Origin: Periconia sp. R9002
Taxonomy: Eukaryota > Ascomycota > Dothideomycetes > Pleosporales > Periconiaceae
Length of the DNA: 64,000 bases
Assembly (NCBI GenBank): GCA_023627715.1
Contig: JAMAHW010000107.1
Location: 58,639 to 122,638, forward strand
Reading direction: 5' to 3'
Shown here: positions 44,308-54,293 of the stretch, piece after piece
How the letters are laid out: every line of letters begins with the position of its first letter
How positions within the stretch are numbered: the stretch's first letter is position 1
The notes under the pieces: generated by a model
What the model was told of the DNA's origin: nothing
The model's input: only the letters and a program-made list of their open reading frames with translations
Databases searched by the model: none
Translations under genes and position numbers: made by a program

Positions 44308-45415
44308 TGACTGTCATTACCTTAAAGTTTCTTACTTAGTTTCTTTCGAAATATGGTCTTATGTCGAGCTTGCAACACATTGGGGTTCCGTCCGTAAAGT
44401 GATTATTCTCAGAATGGACATAATGCACATTAGGACAGAATGCATGTATGAAGTTTACATCTACGTGATTGTTATGGATTCATTCTTGGCGATGAGTTTG
44501 AGAGTACCAAATCCCAGATTAAATAAATGCACAAGCTACCACTCAAGCACAGCAACGGGCAGTTAATATTTTGTATAGGCAGGAGTTTGACTTCCTCTGA
44601 CACACTCCAATATGTATGCGCGCACCAATTAGATAAACAATGCAACATCATAAAAACACATCAAGCACACCGAGGATCGTCAACAGTACAGAAATTATGT
44701 ACACACAGAATCCCAACACATTCGTCAAGCTCGTGAGCCGCTACTATGTGTACATGAAACTATATCCGGTCACCAGTTACAAAATCACCAGCGGTATCGG
44801 CACATATTGAATTAAGAATGTGTATGTACAACGGCCCACGTATACGAGATGAGCATGTTGATCATTCTCATCATCTCACAAAGGCAAAGTCCAGCGAAAA
44901 TTGATCATCTATGCCATTTCCCTCACAACTACCGCCGAGAATTGAATCAGGAGAGTTGTATCACGGATGTAGATACCTGAGCGCACGACACGCGCGATCT
45001 GCAGGCAGTGTTGCGGAAGAGATTGTGCGGACTGAACGGCAGTCATGCGAGCGAGTGGGGACTGTCAGCGGTGTGGGACGAGGGCGGCGGGATGTAGAGT
45101 CGACGGATGTGTAGGGATGACGCGTACATTTACTGGGGGTGTCGAGCGGCGCGCGGGCTTGGGCGGTGATCGAGTTTTCGTTGTAAGGGCGTGGTAGTGG
45201 GCTTGGGTATACTTGAAAGTGACTTGTATCTCTGGATGTCGGCATGAATGATGGGAGGGCGACAATGTAGGAAGGCAACAACAAGAAGTATTAATAATTT
45301 AGATATGGGCGGGGACGGTGGCCGTCGTCTACTGGCGTGCGGGAGTACGCAAACGCAGTATCAACAGCGAGAGCAGGACGTGACGTAGCTTGTGACTCAA
45401 CAACAGTAAGAACCG

Positions 45416-45457
45416 CCAACAACAAGGCCAGCCACCAACAACAAGACCAACAACAAG
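45416..45457. repeat. Three copies of CCAACAACAAG
   Basis: Exact copies begin at 45416, 45435 and 45447. The composition is low-complexity and it is probably a neutral simple repeat. Confidence 0.6.
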
Positions 45458-45708
45458 ATAGCTCTTTTGACGCGCGCGGGCATACACCGCGTGCCGGCCA
45501 GCCTGCATACGACTAAGTGATAACAAGTGACAGAGATAAACAAGGACAACAAGAACAACCATCATGATTTTCTTCCTCAATGCACCGCCACCAGAGGTGA
45601 CAACGACATCAATGAAAAAAAGAAAGATGGCGATACATGGCTGAAATAAATGGTAAGAAGGTAGACAAAAGAAAGAAGAAGAAGAAAGAAAAGAAGAAAG
45701 CAAAAACT

Positions 45709-45751
45709 GGGGACTACAGGGGCTACAGGGGGCTACAAAGGAACTACAGGG
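45709..45751. repeat. Short CTACAGGGG-type tandem repeat
   Basis: Four imperfect units of about 10-11 bases built on GGGGCTACA lie directly after a long purine tract. Confidence 0.6.
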
Positions 45752-46769
45752 TAAGAAAAGAAGGGGCCAGAAGTGAGGGGACGGAAGGGAGGTGGAGCAG
45801 ACAGTGTGGAAAGGGGGACTGAAGAGAAAAGAAGAAGAGGAGGAGGAGCGGGAGAGGGAGGTTTATATACTTGAGGATTTGGGTGTTGACTAAGCCGCTC
45901 ACGTGGTATCACGTGTAGGCTGCTGCCTTGGGGGTGCACGGTGACTATAGGTTGCCTGGGAGAATGTGGTGGTGAAGGGAGGAAGTGAATGAGTGAGAGC
46001 AAACGTATGGGTAGCTCTCGGCGACTGGAAACGAATGGAAACGAGCGTAGAACTTGAACGTCATTATCTGAACCATTCATTCTGTAACATTGAAACCAGA
46101 GAAGAATTATTCTTGATTTATACACATCTTGATAGTGGCTATATTTGCCTCGACCTCAACCCATCACATTGATATCATCTTCAGTGTTGCCGCTCAACGA
46201 CGCGCACGCCCTCACCCTCACCCTCGCCGACACCGAAACGCCCTCCACGATGAGAATATCCGCAGAGTTGAAGACCAAGCTCCCACCGAATACCGTATCA
46301 ACGCCTCCGACTTGACATACATTGGCTCATGAGAGCACGCAGAGACGGTTGGATTGTAGGGACTGGTAGAGGTACCATCAATTCCAGACTCGTTGCGAGG
46401 AGGGAGGCAAATGTCCTCTGCTTGCTGAGTGTGCAGGATATGAGTTTGTTAACGAGGCACAACGTGATGTAAATATGTAGGCTGGATCCCAGCATAGAAA
46501 TCGATAGTCTGCTACATTGATGTGTGTTGTGATGGCGGCGATCCTGTTCGAATTACTCTACCAGCATGCACATGGCTTTGCAACTACTACTGAACGGATA
46601 ACACTCATATTCGACAATACAATAGCGAAGAATACGAAGCCAGTACGCGCTCAGTCCATAGATGATATTCGTCATTTTTTGGATGTAGCAATATCGCATT
46701 GCTAATCGCTAATTCCATCCCAGTGCCAAACCCTTCGCGCGCACATCTCCAGCCCCCAGTATCTCTGCT

Positions 46770-48709
46770 CTACAATCCATACATGAACGTCTTTCTCTGA
46801 TCGCCGCGCCTGACCTCCGACGAGCTCTCCTCCATGAATCGCTGCTCATCCCACGTTGCAATCTCCTCCGCTCTCTTCCTATTCTCGCGCTGATACATAA
46901 ACCGCAGAAAAACCAATCCACAGGCGCCAGCAACCATGATACAAATCGTGATGATCAGAGGAACTTCGTCTGCAAGTTGTCAGCCGAACCTCAGTCTAAT
47001 ATTGGAGCGCAGACTTACATCGTGGCGCATACTTGTCTCTGAAAATTTGCCCAGCGATAACGCCAGCGACGTTGCTCCACCCGTTGACCCCCAGTATGAC
47101 GCTTCTGCTGCCTTTCCATGGAGTGTTGCCGGCGAGCCAGACGGCCAACAAAGGGCCACCTACAAACACACCGGTCATACAGACATAGGAAAACCCATAT
47201 CGGAGCTTGTTGTCGGTGCTTGCGGCCATGACGATGCATCCAATCATGCCTATGAAGAGACCAAGCACGGTGTGCAGCGAGCGCTCGCGGAAGTGGTCAC
47301 TTGACCTTACAATGATGAGAAGGCCGGCGACGCCGCTGTGGACGGTGATTAAAATACGTCGTAACATTTGTTGGTGCAGGAGAAGAAACGAAAACTTACG
47401 CAATAAACGGGGGTGCGCTCATCAATGTCGCATCCGTTCCCGAAAAACCCATCCCCTTCACCAACAGCGGCATAAAAGTCGTAAACGCACTCACCGGCAG
47501 CACCGTCGTAATGTTACACACCACCGTGAGCAGTTTTTTCCAATCCCTCGCAACATCTACAAAATCCCGTCTCGTGATTCGCGTACTATTTACATCAGCT
47601 TCTTCCTGCGTACCAGCGAGGTCTACCTCCATGCGATACACAGCGTGGCGGCGCTCCTCGTCGTTGAGGAACCATGCTGTAGCCAGTCGGCGTGGGAGCA
47701 CGAAGAAGGATAGAATGCCGAGAAAAACAGTGAAGCCGCCTTCGAGGAGGAACACAGCTTGCCAGCCATGGATACGCGGGGTGTTGATCTTGAGCAGACC
47801 GTACGCAATCAGGCCGGCGAAGGCACCGGCTATAGAGTACATTCCTGAGAAGATACCCACGCGCCAAGCTTTTTTGAGGAAATATTAGCGGTCTGTTTGA
47901 AGGTCGTTGCGAGAGGCGAAAACGCACCTAATTGTGATCGAGGATATATGGTTGAAATGTAATAGTTGCCTATTTGCGTGAACCCTGCTTCAGCTGCGCC
48001 GATGAGCAAGCGAAGGGCAATAAGTGTTCCTCGACTCCGGATCTTGACCGTAAAAGTACATCGTCAGAAACTTTTCGGTATTCCTTGGATTTATGGTGGA
48101 GGACTTACAGCTGCGTGACACATGCAAATCGCACCCCAAATGATCAACTGTACCGTGATGAAGTATTTCACGCCTACGCGACGAGCGAGAACCACCATGA
48201 CGGGTTGGAAAACAACGTAAGTCGCCGAGAACTACCGTTTGCATAAGTAAAGAGCCGAGTTTCCATTTATCGAAGAATCTAGATGGACGGGGAAAACCAC
48301 ATACCAAAGAAAGCGAATACGGAATAGCATCCCTCCCCAACCTCGCATCCTTAGGGAACGAGCTCGTTGCGACGAATCCAACATTCGTCTTATCAATGCC
48401 GCAAAACTGACAGTATATAAATCAGCATCATTATCATCGTCAAAATCACTTATTCCACTCCTCGTGTTCGTTTCCCCGGCACTCAGTCCCACTTCCAACT
48501 CAACGATCAAGAAGGGAGATGAGACTCACAATAAACTCCACCGCCAACAACGCCAAAACCCAACAGTCCAATTTGAAGTTGACCCTGCGATTCAGCGCTT
48601 TCTCCGCATCCGTGAGCGGCTCGTACTGCGCCTGGACGCCGCGCGCTCGATCATCGACCACGATCTCGATGTGTTTGGGATCCAAGCCGCTTTTTTCGGA
48701 GGTATCCAT
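46770..48709 (-). CDS. MFS anion:cation symporter
   Basis: This major-facilitator transporter of the ACS type has 501 residues in seven exons. Introns lie at 48407-48529, 48232-48304, 48043-48108, 47869-47927, 47336-47399 and 46970-47018; all joins keep frame. The start MDTSEKSGLDPKH gives a cytosolic N terminus with LNRRVNFKLDCWVLALLAVE into helix 1. Family landmarks are FCGIDKTNVGFVATSSF, LLIGAAEAGFTQIGNYYIST, AWRVGIFSGMYSIAGAFAGL and FFVLPRRLATAWFLNDEER after helix 6. The second half has GNTPWKGSRSVILGVNGWSN, which corresponds to the conserved loop before helix 11. The C terminus is long and charged. The substrate is unknown. It is divergent from a P450 gene 0.9 kb away, so the two may work on the same compound. 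Confidence 0.9.
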
Positions 48710-49619
48710 TTGGTTATGTAGTTGTGAATGTACGTGGAGTTGATTGTGGAACAAGGGCTCTTGGATGGGTTAGGTAAGGAGTCTTTGGTTTAACTAAGTT
48801 CACAGAGAAACGTTTGTGGGGGGCGTTGGATGGTTCGAGATACTGTGGGAGTCGTGTTGTGAGGATGGAGCGTAATTTGGGGAAAGAGCCTTGAGGGTGT
48901 TAGTGATGGGTGTCGAGATGTGTTTATGGATTGGAAGTGCTAAGTTGCTCACATCCAAGTTAAGAAGACGTATTCTTCCCTGCATCCCTCTACCCTTTTC
49001 CTAGAATAACCTTCTTGTCTTCTCCCGTCAGTCATTAACCACTTAGAAACGCATATTCAGTTGCCTTCCTACCCTCTTCTTACGATCCCGCGCGAGAGCT
49101 GCTCGTATCTGTCCCTTCCTCAAGTGCTAACTCCACACACATCACACCTCATCATAGGTTATTTAGACCTGCCTTCCCTGAATTTCTCTCAACTTCCCTT
49201 ATCTTACCTCACAGTCCGCCCTACCCCGCAAACAAGTCAGCCCGCCCAGCCCGTCCGCACATGCATATGCAGGGCTCAATCTCATCCTCCACAGAGCCCT
49301 GCATGAACCCTGTAATATCAGTGGCTATGGCTATTGCGATTTTTGATAGATGAATTCTCCCGGTCTGACTTTATCCTGCCCCGTGGTTTAGGTGCGGACG
49401 ATCGGTTGCGCGATCGGCCGGTGGGTAGATCGGCAGATATTGATCTGGATCATCTGATTGATACTTCCAAGATTCACTTGGCTTTTGCTCTGAGGACGAT
49501 GGTGAAAGATTGAGGTAGATGTTTACAGCGGTTTTTCTTGTCTTGTCTTTCTTGTTTTGACGAGCCCAAAACGTTGCTGCACTGATTAGTTGGAGGGTTG
49601 TGTCTCAATCAATCCAGTC
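48710..49619. promoter_or_regulatory. Divergent promoter region of the MFS and P450 genes
   Basis: No gene is recognisable in this 0.9 kb. A cluster of GATC/GATCGG words with several CGG triplets lies at 49400-49452, about 170-220 bases before the P450 start. CGG triplets are the usual half-sites of fungal zinc-cluster regulators, so this is a plausible operator. Confidence 0.4.
49400..49452. promoter_or_regulatory. Clustered GATCGG/CGG motifs
   Basis: GATCGG occurs three times (from about 49400, 49412 and 49428) and GATC twice more (from about 49442 and 49448) within 53 bases. A CGGCCG inverted pair lies inside. Binding is inferred from motif type only. Confidence 0.4.
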
Positions 49620-51029
49620 ATGATACCATCCGCATCGCCTTCCTTTTCCTCATCCTCATCTCCAAAGAATCAATGCCCGTTCGCCGCCTTCGATATCGAC
49701 GATTCTCCCGCCGTAACGAGCAATCACCCCCACGAGCTACACAGAATCTATCACTTCCTGCGCACCTCGCACCCACTGATCCACACAACTCACAACGGCG
49801 GATACTGGCTGCTAACGCGCTACAACGACGTCAAACACGCCGCCCTCGACTCCCGCACCTACATCTCGTCCGTGAAAGCCGTAGTCCCCAGCGATCCGCG
49901 CGGGATCCGGCGGCCACCCTTGAACTTCGATGCACCCGCCCACACGCCATTTCGCACCGCGCTGGCACGTACACTGAAGCCGGGACGTATTGCGCGGCTG
50001 GCAGGGCCGTTGGAGAAGCATGCGCAGGCGGAGCTCGCGCCGTTGTTGGAAAAAGGCCGCGGGGATGTGAGTGTCGAGTTTGCGGGGCGGTATGTTGCGT
50101 GGGTTGAAGCAGAATGGTTAAATCTTGACGAGGGAGTTGCGCCGGTGCTAGCGAGAGCCGCGGCGAAGTGGCTGGAGTCGTGGAGAGCGCAGGATAAGGA
50201 AGGCGTGGGGAGGGAGTCGGAGATATTGTATGGAATCGCGAGGGGGGTTTTGCAGCAGAGGAGACGTCTGGCGAGGGATGTAGAAGAGGATCCGGCGAGT
50301 TCGCTGCTAGCGGAGAGGGATGAGGAGGGGAGGGAGTTGAACGAGGAGCATCTCGTGTGAGTGTTCTGTCATTTTCCATTGATGCCTGGCATATGTTGTT
50401 GGGAGGGCACATCGTGAAGTTCACTGGATTCTGCTGACCCATACTATGTCCATATAAAAAGTGGGTGTCTTCGTCAATCCCTCGTCGTGGGTGTAGTGGC
50501 TCCTCCGATTCTCATCGGTTCTATTTGCGCGCATCTCGCGAGGGACAAGGCGCTGCAACAGCAGCTGCGTGAAGACGAGTCTCTTATTCCCGCCGCGCTC
50601 GACGAGTTCCTGCGTTTGTACAGCCCCTACCGCGGCTTTTCGCGCACCGTCTCGAAGGACGTTCATATTCATGGTCAAATAGTCCGTCCAGGCGAACCAA
50701 TGACGTTGAATTATGCCGCGGCGAATCGCGATCCCAAGGTTTTTGAGAACCCAGATGAGTTTGTGCTGGGGAGGGAGAATGTGAAAATGCATTTGGGATT
50801 TGGGAGGGGGAGACATGCGTGTGTCGGGATGCCGCTTGCGAGACTGTAAGTCTAGGCATGTTTGCTTGAAGAGGCGATTGACGGGCTAACGTCTTTTACG
50901 TGCAGGGCTGTCGAGGCAGCAATGAGAGTCATTTTGCGGAGTACGAAGGATCTCGAAATTGATGGTCCGCTGGAATACTCGAGGATGCCAGAGTTAGGGA
51001 TCGTCAGTTGTCCTATCCGGGTTTTATAG
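49620..51029 (+). CDS. Soluble bacterial-type cytochrome P450 with an atypical I-helix
   Basis: This heme-thiolate protein has 414 residues in three exons, with introns at 50357-50461 (joining HLVGCLRQS) and 50846-50905 (joining PLARLAVEAA). It has no N-terminal membrane anchor; the start MIPSASPSF is followed by CPFAAFD, as in soluble actinobacterial-style P450s. The heme loop HLGFGRGRHACVGMPLAR carries the Cys ligand, and ExxR is present in LDEFLRL. PFRTALARTLKPGRIARL and NYAAANRDPKVFENPDEF are also of the bacterial type. The I-helix position that normally reads (A/G)GxxTT reads VGVVAPP, so the usual acid-alcohol pair for oxygen activation is missing. It may be a peroxygenase-like or specialised enzyme, or a catalytically altered copy. 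Horizontal origin from bacteria is an inference. It is divergent from an MFS transporter. Confidence 0.9.
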
Positions 51030-51361
51030 TTGTGGCGGGCAAGTTGGATTTGACTTTAGAATGCACAGTGTCGCATAGTTCTGACGGCCATCAGTCGCTC
51101 TATCTGTCTATTTTCATACCCAGTAATGAGTTAGGAAGGTTCTCTTTCCATAGTATTGAACGATGTAACCAAGTCGTCCCACTTTTTTCATTCCACTATT
51201 TTATTTTCTTTCGTGGTTAAGTCGCTGGCGGTAAGATATATTTGCAATTTCTGACAGATCATTTACTCTAGATGATTGAGTGAACCTGCGGACCAAATAG
51301 TGCGACAGCTTGGAGCACAACTCCACAACTAGTACCTAGTTAATACCTGCCAATTCCCCAC
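51030..51361. other. Short intergenic region between convergent genes
   Basis: It holds the 3' ends of the P450 and the NLR gene. I see nothing else in it. Confidence 0.5.
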
Positions 51362-53862
51362 TTAGTCAATATAAGGAAGATCCTCGTGACGTAAAGCTAA
51401 TAAAGTATATGTGATCCAGCGCGTAATGCTTGAAGATAGAAGCCCTGACCACTGCTGCTGTTTGTCTTTTGGCAAGTATTTCTTCAAGACGTAACGGTAG
51501 TATAATAAGTCCTCCTTGTTAAGCCAACTTTCCAGAGAAACCCGCCCATATTGCATCCCATACAATATGCTACCACATTCATTGACCTCCATCAGTACTT
51601 CCGCATAGAACGATTTGTTGCGTCCAGCGATATTCATTTCCGACTTGAGGACTCGTATTAGGAGGAGGCTTAGCTCACTACCATTCTTTGGCGAGACGCT
51701 TTTCATCTGCGCTAGCCAGATTCGTGTCGCAGATAGATGGGGGTCAAAGTCTTTGGTAGCATATTTGTGCAATTTCTGTAGAATGTCGTCTTGATTGAGG
51801 AAATCTCTTGCTGTTCGATGTAGGAAACGTATGGACAATAGGTTGACTTCGAGGAGGTCGCCACAGCGGGCATCAATGCACCTTCGGCTTCTCTCAACTT
51901 CGTTTCTGTCTTCCTCAGACATGAGAAAATTGTCAAAGTAAAACGGCAATGATTTGTTCTTTGCGCTCGTTTTCTTTTTTTCCAATAAAAGCTTCCAGTC
52001 ACTCCTTCCAGATATCTTCCCTAATTCGTCCGCACCGAAAATTGGCATGTCTAGGGCATAGTTTGGATTCCTCATTTCGTGTTCAATGTATGACGGCGTC
52101 TGAAGCGGAAGTGTGATTTCAGTAGCTAAAGCAACGAGAAGAATGCGAGCTGATTGCTTCTTATAGACTTTTTCGATGCGTTGAAACATTCGATTAAAGT
52201 AACCATCGAGTGTGTCCGGGTACTCTTGCACACGCTGACGCAAAACATCAACGCCATCATCGTTATTGTGCATTCCTCTCAAAAGCGATCGGAGAACAAG
52301 ATGCACCCATAGAAACACGCCCTGCGCCTTGTCACAGATTTCGTCAAGGATCTCCGTACAGTCTTGAGGGTTCGTGGCTTGCAGAGCTCTGAACGACTCA
52401 CTCGCGTTCATACGATCGTCGATGAACCTCTTGATATCATCACGCGTCAGTTCTTGCATTGCAATCTGGCCTTGGGCACGGTTGTTGTAAGCTTGGGTGA
52501 AGACGTTCCATGGCCTGCTCGAGACGCAGAGTTTGATACTGGGACAACGCGCGAGCCTTGACAAGCATTCGACGAGGTCTTCGTGATCGCTATGGTACTC
52601 ATCAAGGCCATCGATGAAGAAGCAGAGTTTAGTACCCAAATCTTCGTTTTTTCCAAATGCTTCTAGTGTTTGTCGCAAGTCGGCAACCGTCCATTGTATA
52701 TCCCCAATTATTCTTGAGTCTACGAATTGCGGTGGGATGTTTCTAAGCGATTCTGCTGGAAATTGACGAACAATGTCGTGAAGCAACTTCCGGAGTAGAC
52801 CTGCTTCAGACTTTTGCATGGTTGTGCCGGGATTCCAGAAATAGTGACTCGCTACCCCTAGGCGATGCGTACCAGCCCACTGCCGTAGAAGCGCATGCGT
52901 CTGTGGTTGATCGACAAGGAACTTCATCAATGTTGACTTTCCCGATCCTGGTTTGCCAGTTATCCAGAAGATGCCTTCATATTTGTGAGCATATATGACC
53001 TCAAAAGCGTGGGTTACTCCTTCGACATACCATTTTTTTGAGCGGCCCACTCAACAAAACCAAGACGCTTCTCCTGGAAAATCCACGTGAAGGTGGATTT
53101 ATGGGCATTTGTGATCATCTCCTCTCGGGAACGGAGACCCTCGAACTCAAGTGACTTCAAGATGTGCTGGCATTTGGCGATCGTACGCCCTTGATCGGCC
53201 AGCTCCTCCAAACAGGCGAGCACATTAGCTGTTGCACTCGGCCCCGTGCCGCTCGCGCTCGGTTGGCTGGTTTCAGCTTGCATATCTTCTATATGCTTCT
53301 CACACTGATCTAATAGAATATTTCGCCTTTTAAAATGTCTTGGATCAGGGACGCCGAGATGGCTCAAGACATCCGACAAGGACTGGCTATTCACCGGTCA
53401 GTACAGATATGCATACAAGTAATGTAGGACGTGCCTTTGCATCGCGCTAAGCCTTAACACCATCTGCTGTCGTAGATGGCTCAGGTCTCGTTCTAGTTTG
53501 TTAATGTCACTCTTCTTCCACATATCATGAACGACACTCTTCGCAATAGAGCGTTTCCTTTTCCCCAACCTAGGTTCATTCTGACCCCGTTCATCTATAT
53601 GCACTTGTTCCAGAAGCTGTGATAACTCTCCGGCAACATTTCGGGTTTCCACCGCCAGGGTAGTCAGTGAGCTACTACCTTCCTGTTTTGCGATTTGATC
53701 TGATAGGACAATCAGGTCAGAGGTGATGAGATGCAAGCGTCGTTGCTCTTCGGTGCATCCGTATTCGGCAATCTCGCGGGCGTTTTTCACGCATTTGGTG
53801 CCGAAATCCACCAGTTGTAAGATGTTGCTGGCGAGGCCCAAGGATGTCACAGGATCGAGCAT
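51362..53862 (-). CDS. NACHT-type NLR without a recognised repeat domain
   Basis: This fungal STAND receptor starts MLDPVTSLGLASNILQLVDF, an N-terminal helical domain of the kind found on many fungal NLRs. A secure intron at 52975-53030 (GTATGT..ATGAAG) joins WAAQKNGIFWITGKPGSGKS, restoring the usual sequence before the P-loop. The Walker B segment is LCFFIDGLDEYHSDHE, followed by LCVSSRPWNVF and the GVFLWVHLVLRSLL motif. The C-terminal ~330 residues after the NACHT core show no WD, ankyrin or TPR repeats that I can see. A TGA lies in frame at 53398-53400. It would be removed by a 30-nt GTATGC..AATAG intron (53387-53416, with a CTGAC branch) or a 78-nt intron (53383-53460); otherwise the gene is split. 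It is head-to-head with a second NLR whose start is 431 bases away. Confidence 0.8.
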
Positions 53863-54293
53863 GGAGGCGATATCTTTGCGACGGTGGTTTTTTGAAATTA
53901 GACATAGGTATCTAGGCTATAAAGAACCAGAGAGGGGGATGTTGTCGTGGTTTTGTGAACAAGTCACGGACGAGGCTATGTTGGTGTGTTGCATTGCTTG
54001 ATTGGTTGATGATGCGCCATCGAGGGCGGTGCACTCAACATGCGCACATTTATCTTGCAGGCAAAAATTCTTGAACTTGTATATACTTCTTCATTTACAA
54101 AAAGCATAAGAGTCTTCATCTTAGCCAAATCGCGTGTTTAACAGTTCTAACTTTGCCAGCGCCGATGAGGCTTGCTCTGGAGGTCACGTGCGGCTACAAT
54201 ACATGTACCCCGTATAGGTAGGTATGTAGTCCAGGCTCCCACTTAACCCCGCACCTCTCCGCTTAATGCACCGCAACAGGGCGACTTCGCACC
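53863..54293. promoter_or_regulatory. Shared promoter region of the divergent NLR pair
   Basis: 431 bases separate the two NLR start codons. The region includes a short TAGGTAGGTATG run near 54216-54228. It must hold both promoters, which suggests joint regulation; no specific site is recognised. Confidence 0.5.

Larger units (their letters stand above)
44158..46769. other. 2.6-kb intergenic region with simple repeats
   Basis: It holds the 23-bp hairpin (44247-44307), three CCAACAACAAG copies (45416-45457), a purine tract (about 45656-45700) and a CTACAGGGG-type repeat (45709-45751). No gene is recognisable; the MFS transporter ends at its right side. Confidence 0.45.

Noticed and set aside
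53031..53050. Apparent frameshift in a run of seven As before the NACHT P-loop
   Set aside because: A normal 56-nt intron (52975-53030) explains the frame change and gives the expected NGIFWITGKPGSGKS junction.
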